Assembly: GCF_018889995.1 (NCBI RefSeq)
Contig: NZ_CP076547.1
Coordinates: 558,001-622,000 of the forward strand
Length of the DNA: 64,000 nucleotides
Direction: 5' to 3'
From: Subtercola sp. PAMC28395
Lineage (GTDB): Bacteria; Actinomycetota; Actinomycetes; Actinomycetales; Microbacteriaceae
Positions 1-9,300 of the stretch are shown here, piece after piece. Position 1 is the stretch's first letter. Each line of letters begins with the position of its first letter. Below the pieces are notes generated by a model. That model did no database searches, was not told the DNA's origin, and was given only the letters and a program-made list of their open reading frames with translations. The position numbers and the translations under genes are program-made.

Positions 1-374
1 GAAGGCTTGAAGGTGCGCTGCATGAAACTGAACTGCCCGATGAACACAAGTCCGAGCAGAATGACGACGACACCCAGCACCCGCGTGATGACGTCGCCCC
101 AGACCAGAAGCCACACACCCAACGCACCGAACAGCGTCGAGGCTGCCACGAAGACGAGGGAGAACCCGAGAACGAAGAGGCTGATACCCAGAAGCACCCT
201 GCGACGGTTCGCTCGTTCGCCCGGCTCGCTCAACCCGCCGACGTACGCGAGGTAACCCGGTACGAGCGGCAGCACACACGGCGAAGCGAACGAGACCAGG
301 CCGGCCAGCATCGCGATGGGTATCGCCACGAGCAGCTGGCCGTTCAGCACAGCGTCGGCGAAGGGATTCACCAC
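1..374 (-). CDS. ccdA: Cytochrome c biogenesis protein CcdA (partial, 3' end outside window)
   Basis: Thiol-disulfide transmembrane electron carrier that passes reducing power from cytoplasmic thioredoxin to an extracytoplasmic thioredoxin-like protein for apocytochrome c maturation (system II). The visible N-terminal part reads from a GTG at 374 (or the adjacent GTG at 371). It contains a first membrane segment with the CcdA signature SFASPCVLPLVPGYLAYVGG including the reactive Cys, a charged loop (EPGERANRRR), then two further hydrophobic segments. It lies 5 bp downstream of the TlpA/ResA-like gene on the same strand, the usual order in actinobacterial ccs operons; resB and ccsA would be expected beyond position 1. 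The remainder is not visible. Confidence 0.9.
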   Translation of the reverse strand, partial: MVNPFADAVLNGQLLVAIPIAMLAGLVSFASPCVLPLVPGYLAYVGGLSEPGERANRRRVLLGISLFVLGFSLVFVAASTLFGALGVWLLVWGDVITRVLGVVVILLGLVFIGQFSFMQRTFKP

Positions 375-379
375 GGCGT

Positions 380-1009
380 TCAGCTCGCTTCAGCGACAGC
401 GCCGCTGATGAGGGTGTCGAGGATGCTCGGCTCAGTGGTCTGGCCCAGGATCCGTGCGGCAACCCGGCCTTGCTTGTCGATCACGAGCGTCGTCGGCACG
501 GCGTTGGGCGCGACGAGCCCTGCGAGGGCCAGCTGCACACCCCCATCGGTGTCGATGACAGACGGATAGGTGATGCCGAAGGACTTCTCGAACGAGAGGG
601 CAGTGTCGGCCTGGTCGCGCACGTTCACGCCGAGAAAGCTCGCTCCCTTGTCGGCGTACTTCGCACTGAGGGTCTGCAGAGCGGGCGCTTCGGCCCGACA
701 GGGCGCACAGCCTGCATACCAGAAGTTCAGAACAAGAACCTGGCCAAGATACTGCGAGGAGCTGACCGTGGTTCCGGATTCTGTGGTGGCCGTGAAGCTG
801 ACGGGGGTGCCGCGGTTCTCTGCGGCAATCTCGGTCACGGTGCCGTCGCCGGCGATGTACTGCTTGGAGTCACCGCTGCGGTATTGAGCAGCAAGTGGGT
901 CGCTCGAGCAGCCGGCGAGCAGACCTGCCAGCGCCAGAGCAGCGCCTAAGGCAAGCAGCCGACGCGAGGTACGAGCCCGAAAGGTTCGTGGGAAGAGGTA
1001 ATCAGGCAT
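380..1009 (-). CDS. TlpA/ResA-like thiol-disulfide oxidoreductase lipoprotein
   Basis: Extracytoplasmic thioredoxin-fold protein that probably reduces apocytochrome c haem-binding cysteines with electrons from CcdA. The start is taken at the ATG at 1009, reading MPDYLFPRT, 8 bp after the phosphatase stop; the frame is open further upstream but that part overlaps the phosphatase gene. The 209-residue product has an N-terminal hydrophobic segment ending in the lipobox LAGC (residues about 26-29), then a thioredoxin domain with WYAGCAPCRAEAP carrying the CxxC pair near residue 95, and the cis-Pro region NAVPTTLVIDKQG. Operon: histidine phosphatase - this gene - ccdA. ResA and TlpA cannot be separated by eye. 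Confidence 0.9.
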   Translation of the reverse strand: MPDYLFPRTFRARTSRRLLALGAALALAGLLAGCSSDPLAAQYRSGDSKQYIAGDGTVTEIAAENRGTPVSFTATTESGTTVSSSQYLGQVLVLNFWYAGCAPCRAEAPALQTLSAKYADKGASFLGVNVRDQADTALSFEKSFGITYPSVIDTDGGVQLALAGLVAPNAVPTTLVIDKQGRVAARILGQTTEPSILDTLISGAVAEAS

Positions 1010-1017
1010 GCCCGGTG

Positions 1018-1662
1018 TCACACCGCCCCGTCGTCGGTGGCCAGCGCCAGGAGGTCGGCCGCTGGGTCTTCGTAGCCGACTTCGAGAAAGATGCCGCCGA
1101 CGCGCTCGAACGACGTGATGCTCGACAGGTTGCACCGTCTTTTGCGAGGGTCGTGCCACAGCCGTTGACCGGTGATCTCGAGGTGGGTCGCCCAGATCGG
1201 CAGCTGGTGGCTCACCATGACGACATCGCCCGAATCGACGGAGTCGTACGCGTCGTGAAGGGCGGCGATCATCCGGGTCGTGATGCTCTTGTAGGGCTCG
1301 CCCCAGCTCGGCTTGAACGGGTTTGCGACCCACGACCAGTTCTGAGGCCGGCGCAGCGTGGCGTTCCGCATCTGCGGGCTCATGCCCTCGAACTTGTTTG
1401 TGGGTTCGATGATGCGCGGTTCGGTCTGGATCTCAAGACCGAAGGCAACAGAGAGGGGTGCGGCGGACTCCTGCGCGCGCTGCAACGGCGAGGCGAAGAG
1501 TGCCGAGACCGGTCGGCTCCGCTGCGCGAGTTCGTCGGCTGCCGACTGTGCGATCTGCCGGCCGAGGTCTGAGAGCCCGAAGCCGGGCAGTCGCCCATAG
1601 AGCACGTGCTCGGGATTGAAGACCTCGCCGTGACGGACGAGATGGATTTGGCTGGCTACCAC
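1018..1662 (-). CDS. Histidine phosphatase family protein
   Basis: Phosphoglycerate-mutase-like histidine phosphatase. The RHG motif (IHLVRHGEVFNP) lies at the N-terminus, the second catalytic His in VVMVSHQLPIWATH near residue 155. The GTG at 1662 (VVASQIHLVRHG) is chosen because the phosphatase fold begins there; an ATG at 1707 would add a tail without family similarity. A paralogous position at the head of ccs operons is common in Microbacteriaceae, but its substrate is unknown; a link to haem/cytochrome maturation is inferred only from position. It is probably the first gene of the operon continuing into tlpA and ccdA. Confidence 0.85.
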   Translation of the reverse strand: MVASQIHLVRHGEVFNPEHVLYGRLPGFGLSDLGRQIAQSAADELAQRSRPVSALFASPLQRAQESAAPLSVAFGLEIQTEPRIIEPTNKFEGMSPQMRNATLRRPQNWSWVANPFKPSWGEPYKSITTRMIAALHDAYDSVDSGDVVMVSHQLPIWATHLEITGQRLWHDPRKRRCNLSSITSFERVGGIFLEVGYEDPAADLLALATDDGAV

Positions 1663-1819
1663 GCCCCACAGTCTACGGAGCGTAGAACAAGCCAAGCTGC
1701 TCAGCACCTGAATGAGTCATAAGTGATGAAGCTCAGCTTCACAAAAAGCGAAGAAGAACTAGATTGTGCTGAACAGTCAACAGGAGTGGAATGGAGTCAC
1801 GAAAGGATCTATCCACATC

Positions 1820-1951
1820 ATGGCTATCATCATCACCCTCACACTCCTCGGCATTCTCGCCGCCATCGCTATCGTCGCCGCGATCATCGAAACCGTCACT
1901 GACGGCTACGGCCACCGCTCCTCCGAGGTGCGCTTCAACCGCCTCCCGTAG
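1820..1951 (+). CDS. Small single-span membrane protein (hypothetical, 43 aa)
   Basis: The product starts MAIIITLTLLGILAAIAIVA, a single hydrophobic helix, followed by a short polar tail ending VRFNRLP. An upstream ATG at 1766 would add 18 residues (start MLNSQQEWNG). AAAGGA about 13 nt before the 1820 ATG is a weakly placed ribosome-binding site. It stands alone between the divergent phosphatase and aspS. Small one-helix proteins of this shape are frequent in actinobacteria but have no assigned role. The hydrophobic, non-random composition supports coding; expression is unproven. Confidence 0.5.
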   Translation: MAIIITLTLLGILAAIAIVAAIIETVTDGYGHRSSEVRFNRLP

Positions 1952-2005
1952 GCACAGCTGCCGTCAGCGCAGCTCGCTTCGCGACGGCCACAGCACCTCC
2001 CGCGA

Positions 2006-2011
2006 TAAGAT
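2006..2011 (+). promoter_or_regulatory. Candidate -10 box for a leaderless aspS transcript
   Basis: TAAGAT lies 8 nt before the GTG at 2020, the spacing expected if transcription starts at the start codon. No Shine-Dalgarno sequence precedes that GTG. No convincing -35 box is seen. Confidence 0.4.
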
Positions 2012-2019
2012 TGGCTCTC

Positions 2020-3348
2020 GTGACTGATCGCGTACTCATCAAAGACCTCCCCGCCCTGGCCGATGGCCCCGTCAGCGTCTCGGGGTGGGTGGAGACGGTT
2101 CGCGACCAGAAGAAGGTGCAGTTCGTCGTTCTCCGCGATGAGAGCGGCGCCGTCCAGCTGGTCAACCCGAGAAATTCGGATGATCAGGGCGTCGTCATCG
2201 CCGATGAACCGGCCACCACGATCTCAGCCCTCACCCAGGGCTCGTTCGTCTCCGTCACCGGTCAGCTCAAGCACGACGAGCGGGTCAAGCTCGGCGGCAT
2301 CGAGGTGAAGCTCGAGACCCTGACCGTGGCCTCGACGGCCATCGCCGAGACACCGATTGCCGCAGACAGCGGGATCGACAAGCGCATGGACTGGCGATTC
2401 CTCGATCTGAGGGTGCCGCGCAACGCGCTCATCTTCCGCATCCAGACGACGCTCGAGCACGCGTTCCGTACCTACTGGATCGACAACGACTACATCGAGA
2501 TCCACACTCCGAAGCTCATGGGCAGCCCCTCGGAGTCGAATGCCGAGCTCTTCAAGCTCGACTACTTCGACACGACCGCCTACCTGGCCCAGAGCCCGCA
2601 GTTCTTCAAGCAGATGGCGCAGGCCGCTGGCTTCGGCAAGGTCTTCGACATCGGCCCGGTCTTTCGCGCCGACCCGTCGTTCACCTCACGCCACGCTACC
2701 GAGTTCACCGGCGTCGACACGGAGATCAGCTGGATCGACAGTCACGAAGACGTCATGCACATGCAGGAGGAACTCCTCGCCGCCGGCATCGCCGCGGTCA
2801 AGGAGAAGCACGGCGAGCAGATCAAGGCCCTGTTCGACATCGATGTCGTCGTTCCGACTGTTCCGTTCCCTCGCATCCCGCTGCTTGAGGCGAAGCGGAT
2901 CGTCGCCGAACGCGGGCATGTCGTCGACCGCAACGACGATGACATGGACCCGGAAGGTGAACGTCAGATCGCCGCATACGTCGAGGAGACCTATGGGCAC
3001 GAGTTCGTGTTCCTCACCGACTACCCCACGAGCATCCGCCCGTTCTACCACATGCGTTCAGACGAAGACCCGACGATCACGAAGAGCTACGACCTGATCT
3101 TCAGGGGAACAGAGATCACCACCGGCGCCCAGCGAGAACACCGTGTCGACGTGCTCGAAGCGCAGGCGATCGAGAAGGGCCTCGACCCCGAAGAGCTCGC
3201 GTACTACTTCGACTTCTTCCGCTACGGAATGCCGCCGCACGGAGGGTTCGGCATGGGTCTCGCACGCGTGCTGATGCTGCTGCTGCACCAGGGGAACCTG
3301 CGCGAGGTCACGTACCTCTTCCGTGGACCGACTCGCCTGACCCCGTAG
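2020..3348 (+). CDS. aspS: Aspartate--tRNA(Asp/Asn) ligase, short archaeal-type
   Basis: Class II aminoacyl-tRNA synthetase charging tRNA-Asp, and probably tRNA-Asn (non-discriminating). The 442-residue product has an N-terminal OB fold (VSGWVETVRDQKKVQFVVLR), then motif 2 (FDIGPVFRADPSFTSRHATE) and motif 3 (GFGMGLARVLMLLL). The length and absence of a GAD insertion match the archaeal/eukaryotic-like AspRS rather than the ~590-residue bacterial type. A TTG at 2011 could extend it by three codons; the GTG at 2020 is preferred because a -10 box is placed for a leaderless start. If it is non-discriminating, Asn-tRNA would be made by GatCAB, which is not in this window. Confidence 0.95.
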   Translation: MTDRVLIKDLPALADGPVSVSGWVETVRDQKKVQFVVLRDESGAVQLVNPRNSDDQGVVIADEPATTISALTQGSFVSVTGQLKHDERVKLGGIEVKLETLTVASTAIAETPIAADSGIDKRMDWRFLDLRVPRNALIFRIQTTLEHAFRTYWIDNDYIEIHTPKLMGSPSESNAELFKLDYFDTTAYLAQSPQFFKQMAQAAGFGKVFDIGPVFRADPSFTSRHATEFTGVDTEISWIDSHEDVMHMQEELLAAGIAAVKEKHGEQIKALFDIDVVVPTVPFPRIPLLEAKRIVAERGHVVDRNDDDMDPEGERQIAAYVEETYGHEFVFLTDYPTSIRPFYHMRSDEDPTITKSYDLIFRGTEITTGAQREHRVDVLEAQAIEKGLDPEELAYYFDFFRYGMPPHGGFGMGLARVLMLLLHQGNLREVTYLFRGPTRLTP

Positions 3349-3366
3349 CCCGGCGCGCGAGTTCTG

Positions 3367-4119
3367 TCAGAGCGCGTGCCAGTCTGTGCTGGTGAGCACG
3401 AGCGCCGACAAGAACGTCAGGCCCACGGTCGCGGACGCGAGCTTCAACACGTCCCGCAGAGAGTGCGCTTCGCTCTGATCTGGCTGATCGTCGTCACCCA
3501 CCCACGCAAGCGCGAATGCAGCGCCGCCGCGAAAGAGCACTTCGTGCAGAACCCGCGACGCGAGAACCGCGATGCTCTCGCTTTCGCACGTCGCAATGGC
3601 GATGACCCATCGCAGACGGAGTTCAGCGTCGGTGATCACGAGGTAGACAGCCCGTGAGCTGAACACAGAAGGGCCGATCGCTGGGGAGTCGAGCACCGGA
3701 TCAGGCGCTCCTGGCGTAGGAGCGACTGGTCCCGTGACATCGCCTGCTGATTGGAGCGTGAACTCGGCATCGGCTTCGCGCTGCGCTCGGATCGCGCGCG
3801 CGATGTCTGATGCCGTCGCCACCACCGGGCCAGGCGGTGGATCGTGCGCCCGGCGCCAGAGTTCGGCGACGGCGACAAGTCGGCCCGCTGTCGCGGCCCC
3901 GACGCCGATCAGCTGCCTGAGCTCACGCACGGTCAATCCCATGAGCTCCTGCACGCCCCCGGACTGCTCGAGCAGCAGCCGGGCACTGTCGAGAACGTTC
4001 ACGCCTCGAAGGCCTGAGCCGAGTACCAGCGCTACCAGTTCTGCATCGCTGAGCCCTGCCGGACCGAGGCGAGCCAGCTTTTCACGTGGCCTGTCTTCGG
4101 GCTCAACCGCCCAGAGGAG
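3367..4119 (-). CDS. Degenerate RadC/JAB-like protein, start lost or frameshifted
   Basis: The open frame has a clear RadC-type N-terminal region (EDRPREKLARLGPAGLSDAE, then VLGSGLRGVNVLDSARLLLE) and a helix-hairpin-helix (LRQLIGVGAATAGRLVAV). The C-terminal JAB/MPN region is recognisable but the metal-binding HxHPSGDP signature is absent: WVGDDDQPDQSEAH stands there. No ATG/GTG/TTG precedes the conserved N-terminus in frame; a TGA lies at 4120-4122. An ATG at 4136 (MKISRDSSGR) is one frame off, so a single-base indel near 4105-4120 would restore a full gene. The first in-frame start is the GTG at 4002, which would cut off the N-terminal motif. Pseudogene, sequencing error or truncated protein all remain possible. 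Confidence 0.55.
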   Translation of the reverse strand, partial: LLWAVEPEDRPREKLARLGPAGLSDAELVALVLGSGLRGVNVLDSARLLLEQSGGVQELMGLTVRELRQLIGVGAATAGRLVAVAELWRRAHDPPPGPVVATASDIARAIRAQREADAEFTLQSAGDVTGPVAPTPGAPDPVLDSPAIGPSVFSSRAVYLVITDAELRLRWVIAIATCESESIAVLASRVLHEVLFRGGAAFALAWVGDDDQPDQSEAHSLRDVLKLASATVGLTFLSALVLTSTDWHAL

Positions 4120-4288
4120 TCACGAGAGATCTTCATGGCCTCACGATAGAGCGGCACCTGATGGCCAGACCGCCATCAGACACGATCTGTGGAGAACCTT
4201 CCGGTCGGCCGCCCTGTGGAATCCCCGGCGGCCGAGAACGACCCTCTGCATGATGCAGCCCCAGAGAACAACGAGGGCGTGAGAGCAA

Positions 4289-4588
4289 TCAGACTTCGAA
4301 GTCGACGGCCAGTCGCGTCGCCACGAGTGGCTTGATCGAAGAGGAGACCCGAACGTGATCGGGATGAACCTGGTACGCGTCGAGCGCAGCCTGGTCTGCA
4401 TAGTCCGCGATCAACGCGAAATCGGCATTGCCTGCCTCGAGGCGAACGTCGTGCACGATGCTGAGCGCGATGATCTGCGGAATGAGAGGCACCAGCGAGG
4501 TGAGCTGCTCACCGGCCCAGGCCGCCTGTTCCGCCCGCTTCTCAGCCGACTCAGCAGACAATCTGAAGGTGACTATGTGCCTGATCAT
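4289..4588 (-). CDS. Dabb-family (stress-responsive A/B barrel) protein
   Basis: 99-residue protein starting MIRHIVTFRLSAES, the typical Dabb opening, with the family's small dimeric alpha/beta-barrel pattern (DFALIADYADQAALDAYQVH, then VRVSSSIKPLVATRLAVDFE). The function of most members is unknown; some are polyketide cyclases or stress proteins. Its ATG overlaps the stop of the upstream glutaredoxin-like gene (ATGA at 4585-4588), so the pair is probably translated together. Confidence 0.85.
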   Translation of the reverse strand: MIRHIVTFRLSAESAEKRAEQAAWAGEQLTSLVPLIPQIIALSIVHDVRLEAGNADFALIADYADQAALDAYQVHPDHVRVSSSIKPLVATRLAVDFEV

Positions 4589-4854
4589 CGGACTCCCAGA
4601 AGTGCGGCGGTGAGACGGGCCGGGTCGACCCGCCAGAAGGTGTGGATCCGGCCGTTGATGAGCACGACCGGTATGTCTTCGACGTGCTCATCGAACAACG
4701 CCTGGTCGTCGAGAATCGAAACCTCGGAAAGTGTGGTCGACGGTGATCCAGGCTTGGCTCGAAGCGACTCCGTGACCTCTGCGATCACCGTGCGCGCGTC
4801 GTCGCAGAGGTGACAGCCCGGCTTTCCGATGAGGGTGATTTCAGCATGCGCCAC
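4585..4854 (-). CDS. Glutaredoxin-like (DUF836-type) thioredoxin-fold protein
   Basis: 89-residue protein with ITLIGKPGCHLCDDARTVI, a CxxC redox motif, and the cis-Pro region HVEDIPVVLINGRIHTFWRV. Start is the GTG at 4854; TACAGT 6 nt upstream is a suitable -10 box for a leaderless transcript. The open frame extends far upstream, but that part runs antisense to the HAD gene and has no protein-like character. Translationally coupled to the Dabb gene. Partner reductant is not apparent. Confidence 0.85.
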   Translation of the reverse strand: MAHAEITLIGKPGCHLCDDARTVIAEVTESLRAKPGSPSTTLSEVSILDDQALFDEHVEDIPVVLINGRIHTFWRVDPARLTAALLGVR

Positions 4855-4860
4855 GGCTCT

Positions 4861-4889
4861 ACTGTACTGCGGGGGCCTGCCGGTAGCAT
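4861..4889. promoter_or_regulatory. Divergent leaderless promoters (glutaredoxin / HAD hydrolase)
   Basis: On the minus strand TACAGT (4866-4861) sits 6 nt before the GTG at 4854. On the plus strand TAGCAT (4884-4889) sits 7 nt before the ATG at 4897. Both spacings fit transcripts starting at the start codon. Only about 42 bp separates the two genes, so their promoters must be packed back to back. Confidence 0.4.
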
Positions 4890-4896
4890 GGGCGGC

Positions 4897-5637
4897 ATGA
4901 CCGAGTCGACGGCCACACCTTCGATAGCGTTCATCGACATCGACAACACGCTGGTGCGGGGCGCCACCGTGTATCTGGTCGGCCTGGGGGCGTGGCGCCT
5001 GAAACTGCTCACCGCCCGCGACGTGGCGTCGTTCGTCTGGCAGCAAGCCAGGTTCATGGCCGTCGGCGAGAACATGCGCCACACCGAGACAGCGAAGAAC
5101 AGAACGCTTCAGATGCTCACCGGGCACACCGAAGACGAGCTGCGTCGTCTGGGGCAGGAGGTCTACCATCGACGCATCCGGGCGAGGCTCAGGCCGGAGG
5201 TACTCACCAGGGCGCGCCTGCACCTCGCCAGGGGCGACCAGGTCTGGCTGCTCTCCGCTACCGCAGACGTCGTGGCGCAGGTGCTCGCAGAGGAACTCGG
5301 ATTCACGGGAGCGCGGGGCACGCGGTTCGATACCGTCGACGGAGCGTTCACAGGGCGCCTCGACGGGCCGATGCTCCACGCCGGAGAGAAGGCGGCAGCG
5401 GCGGCGATCATCGCCAGCGGAACGAGCGTCGACCTCCGGGAGTGCTGGGCCTACTCCGATTCGTACAACGACCTGCCGCTGCTCAGTGCTGTCGGGCATC
5501 CGGTGCTGGTGCACCCCGACCGCGCCCTGACCCAGCACGCACGCCTCGCGCGGTGGCCCATTCTGCGCCCGTCAGCACCGCGCAGGCGAGTTCTCGCGCC
5601 GGATCAACACAAAAAGCGCCAGGCTTCGAGAGCCTGA
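4897..5637 (+). CDS. HAD-IB family hydrolase (SerB-like phosphatase)
   Basis: 246-residue haloacid-dehalogenase phosphatase. Motif I is IAFIDIDNTLVRG (DxDNTL, residues about 10-22), motif II WLLSATADVVAQVLAEELG, motif IV AYSDSYNDLPLLSAVG, the order of subfamily IB (SerB, CicA). The start at 4897 (MTESTATPS) fits the leaderless promoter; an ATG 9 nt earlier is possible. Substrate unknown; IB enzymes act on phosphoserine or phospholipid head groups. The minus-strand terminator of the convergent bS22 gene lies inside its last codons. Confidence 0.85.
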   Translation: MTESTATPSIAFIDIDNTLVRGATVYLVGLGAWRLKLLTARDVASFVWQQARFMAVGENMRHTETAKNRTLQMLTGHTEDELRRLGQEVYHRRIRARLRPEVLTRARLHLARGDQVWLLSATADVVAQVLAEELGFTGARGTRFDTVDGAFTGRLDGPMLHAGEKAAAAAIIASGTSVDLRECWAYSDSYNDLPLLSAVGHPVLVHPDRALTQHARLARWPILRPSAPRRRVLAPDQHKKRQASRA

Positions 5638-5640
5638 CGC
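5611..5640 (-). terminator. Rho-independent terminator of the bS22 transcript
   Basis: Read on the minus strand: GCGTCAGGCT, loop CTCGA, AGCCTGGCGC (one mismatch), followed directly by TTTTTGTG. It overlaps the last codons of the convergent HAD gene. Confidence 0.75.
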
Positions 5641-5713
5641 CTGGTGCACTCCCAGTGCGGGAGCACGCAGAGCTTCGACGGAGAACCCGGAGGCACCGTC
5701 GCTCTGACGTGTT

Positions 5714-5812
5714 CTACTTCTTGTTGCGACGCTGGTGACGAGTCTTACGAAGCAGCTTGCGGTGCTTCTTCTTCGCCATGCGCTTACGACGCTTCTTAAT
5801 TACTGAACCCAC
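5714..5812 (-). CDS. AURKAIP1/COX24-type 30S ribosomal protein bS22
   Basis: A 32-residue, extremely basic protein starting (V)GSVIKKRRKRMAKKKHR and ending in RRNKK, the actinobacterial bS22 (AURKAIP1/COX24 domain) near the decoding centre of the 30S subunit. Start is the GTG at 5812 with GAGGT about 5 nt upstream. It is followed by a strong terminator and preceded, on the same strand, by a BldC-like DNA-binding gene, a conserved actinobacterial pairing. Too short for ordinary gene finders but unmistakable. Confidence 0.92.
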   Translation of the reverse strand: MGSVIKKRRKRMAKKKHRKLLRKTRHQRRNKK

Positions 5813-5899
5813 AGATACCTCACAAGATTTGGGTTTGGCCACACTCCTGTGCAGCCGAGAAGGAAAAATTACCTCGGAGCAGTCTAGCGCATCGAGCGG

Positions 5900-6133
5900 C
5901 TAGGCAGACTCTGCCGAAGGCGCCGCCCGGCCGTCGGTGACAGCCGAGTCGACCGCAGGTGTGCCGATGGCAGCGACGACGGCCGTCTCGGGAACCCGGA
6001 ACGACCGGCCGAATCGGATTGCCGGAAGGTCTCCCGAATGCACCAGGCGATAGACCGTCATCTTCGACACCCGCATCATGTCTGCAACCTCTGCAACGGT
6101 CAGGAATCGCACGTCTGACAGATCGTGTGCCAT
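5900..6133 (-). CDS. BldC-like helix-turn-helix (excisionase-type) DNA-binding protein
   Basis: 77 residues. LTVAEVADMMRVSKMTVYRL is a MerR/excisionase-type helix-turn-helix, followed by the wing LPAIRFGRSFRVPE. BldC-type proteins bind DNA cooperatively and control development in Streptomyces; in unicellular actinobacteria the regulon is unknown. The tail (TDGRAAPSAESA) is low-complexity. It lies 87 bp upstream of the bS22 gene on the same strand; co-transcription is possible. Confidence 0.85.
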   Translation of the reverse strand: MAHDLSDVRFLTVAEVADMMRVSKMTVYRLVHSGDLPAIRFGRSFRVPETAVVAAIGTPAVDSAVTDGRAAPSAESA

Positions 6134-6248
6134 GGGTCGTTGCCTCTCGCGCGCATCAGGTTGGTGTTACCTGAGTGGTAACTGGTAACTCTAGGGGCAG
6201 ATGTGACTCAGTGTAAAGCCGGTCGATGCCCGGGGCCACGGCATGCAG

Positions 6249-6284
6249 GAGCGGCGCTCCCACAGTTCGTGGAGAGCGCCGCTC
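6249..6284 (-). terminator. Candidate terminator downstream of the subtilase gene
   Basis: A perfect 11-bp inverted repeat, GAGCGGCGCTC / GAGCGCCGCTC, around a 14-nt loop that can itself pair (CCAC/GTGG). It sits 38 bp after the subtilase stop; no long T-tract is visible. Confidence 0.55.
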
Positions 6285-6321
6285 GTGCAACGGTCAGACC
6301 ATGTTCCGATTCACATGAGGG

Positions 6322-9300
6322 CTACTCGTCGAGGCCTCCATCAGCCGAAGCTGCGCGGCGGCGGCGAACAACCAGGGCACTGATTCCTGCGAGCAACAGG
6401 ATGCCCGCGAGACCGATCGGCAGCAACACCGTCAGACCGGTCGAGGCAAGCCCCGAGCCCCCGCCCGAACCCGGGTCGGGCACGGCCGATGCCGAGTTCG
6501 ATGACGTCGGCGTCGGAGTGCCCGGAACAGTGGGCACCGGCGAAGCCGTGTCGGTCGGGGTCGGCGTCGGTGTTGTCGGCGGCGCAGCCTCGGTCGTGAC
6601 CTCGAACATCGTCGTCAACCCCGTGTCACCGTAGGCGACAGAACCGAGGTAGGGAGAGGAGTAGTCGAGCCCTCTCCACGATGCCGTGTACGAGGTCGGC
6701 GTGCCCTGGGTGCCGTCGATAGCCGGCGGCACCGTGAACGAACCGCTGCCTCCCGCGGGCGAGACGAGGAACGACCGCATGTCCATCGCAGCTGTCGACT
6801 GCCCGGTGGGCAGGGAGAACACATCGACGCTCAGTCGGTAGTGCCCAGCTGCAGGCGAAGCGATGTTGACCCGTTCGTTGGCCGCACCGGTTGCCGAGAC
6901 CCATTCGTCGAGAACGGCCCCGCCATTGGCATCGTCGATGAGATCGACCGTCAGGTCGAGGTCGGCACCCTGTTCAGCTGTCGTGACTGAATGCAGGTCG
7001 AAGCGCGCATAACTCACACCTGCCGGCACCGTCACATCGAACAGGGCAGGAGTGCCCTGGCCCTGGACGGCCGAGTGGCCACCGAGCGGAAGGCTCGGGT
7101 CCTGGTTGGTCGAGAGCAGCAGGTCACCCTTCGCGAGGCCTTCGGCGACCAGCGGAATCGCTCCGTCGGCGCCGGGCGTCACCGGCACGTCGACGGAACC
7201 GGTGGTTCCCGTTCCCGTCACGACCGCCGGCGCAAGAAGGGCGACGGGCTGCACCGCAAGCGGGCTCCTGACGACCGTGTCGCCACTCGTCCACGAGAGG
7301 TAGCCGGTGGCGAACTCGTTGAGCGGGGCATCCGTTCGCGTGAACGACACGGTGTAGCTCTTGGACTCACCAGCGGCGTCGAACGACAGGCTTGTCGGCG
7401 AGACCACTGTCGTGATGCCCGGGATGGAGACGGGCGATGCCGTGAACGTACCGGCCTGCGTCGACGTCACCGTTCGGGTGACCGTCTGTGACCCGGTGAG
7501 TGAGCCGATCGCGATCGATGCGAGGTTGAGGTCGCTCGGGTCGATGGGCACGATGGGCGGGTCACTCGTGACGTCGTAACCCATTCCCGCGATGTACTGC
7601 CACCACTGGTCGCTGGTGTTGAGGTACAGCAGCCCGGGGTTGAAGTACTTCGTCGGGTCGACGTTGCCGGCACCCTGGCCGAAGACGTCAGTGACGTCTG
7701 CGCCCGTGCTGTCGACGGTGTTGCCCGCCGTCGTCATCATGGCCGACTTGATCTCAGCGGGCGTGGCCAATGGATGCACGCCCAGATACAATGCCGCTAG
7801 ACCCGCGATGTGCGGGGCAGCCATCGAGGTGCCGGAGAGGAACTCCCAGGTCGGATCCCCGCCCTGGGCATTCGCTGCGGCCGCAAGGATGGCGACGCCG
7901 GGGGCTGTGATGTCGGGCTTCAGGATGTCACTGCCTCCACCCAGTACCGGGCCGTGTGACGAGAATCCGGCGAGCTGAGGCACAGCCGGGGACGGGCCCG
8001 CAGTGTTGCCCTTGCTGAGAGTGACTGTCGCGGCCGGAAGGGCCGAGTAGGCGTAGGTGGTGTCCCAGGCCGTCGAGTCGAGGTGAACGGTTGGTACAGA
8101 GTGCTCGTCGAGGTCGATCGAGCTCGGGGTCTTATTCACCAGCAGCATGCCGGTTCCGCCGGCGCGAAGCACCTCGGCGGATTTCGCCGTGCGGTCGTAG
8201 ACACCACGCTGGCAGAAGACGATCTTCCCGGCGACCTTCGCGGGGTCCAGTGAACCGGGTGCGCAGAGCAACGCGTCTGCCGCCGTTGCCGAAGCCAGCT
8301 TCACCAGGTCGGCGCGAACCAGTGGCCCGGTGAGCGGGCCGGAGCCGTTCGGCTGAACCGTGATCGAGCCGCCGGCGAACTTCTCGGTGGTGCCGAGCGT
8401 TGCTGTGGCTTCGTAGCTGGGGATCGTCGACGCCGCCACGGTGGTGTACCAGGGCGAGGCGTTGTCGAGCGTCGAGGCCGAGGGGCCCGAGTTGCCGGCC
8501 GAGGCCGCAACGAAGATGCCCGCAGACGCTGCGCCGAGGAAGGCGACGTCGGTGTCGGAGACGGTTGTGAGCGCAGAAGAACCTCCGATGGAGAAGTTCA
8601 GCACGTCGACACCGTCAGCCACGGCCTGGTCGATCGCAGCGAGCATGTCGGCGTTCGTGCATCCATCGTCGTCACTGGAGGCGGGGTCGGGGCCTGACCA
8701 GCAGACCTTGTAGACCGAGATCTTCGCCGCGGGTGCGACACCACTGATCTGGCCGAAGCTGTCGCCACCAACGGTCGCCGTGACGGCGTTGTTGCCCACC
8801 GCGGTGCTGCCGGTGTGTGAACCGTGACCGTCTCCATCACGAGGGGAGACGTATTCGCCGGTTGCCGCGGTGCCGATGTTGCCTGCACCGAAGCCGTCGA
8901 GGTAGTAGCGTGCGCCTACGATCTTGGTGGTGCAGTCTGCGGTGGTGAACTGCTCGCCCGTGACGCACTCACCGTGGAAGGTGTTGCCGTCGGCCTTCGC
9001 GAAAGTGATCGGCCCGACACCGGCGGGCGCAGAGGAGTCGAGATACGGGGCCGCACCCGGGGTCGTACCGAGAGCGTCCCCGGCGAAGGAGGGGTTCTCC
9101 GGTGCGATTCCGGTGTCGATGTCGCCGACGACGATGCCGTCTCCGGCCGCATCGACTCCGCCGTTCTTCGCCCAGACCCCGCTCGGGCCGTCGAGGCCGA
9201 GGAATGTGGTCGAGGGCTCAGCGGCGGTGATGTGCTTCAGCTCATCGCGGGTCACCCTGGCGACGTTCTTGTTGGCAGTCAGGGCAGATGCCTGCGCAGC

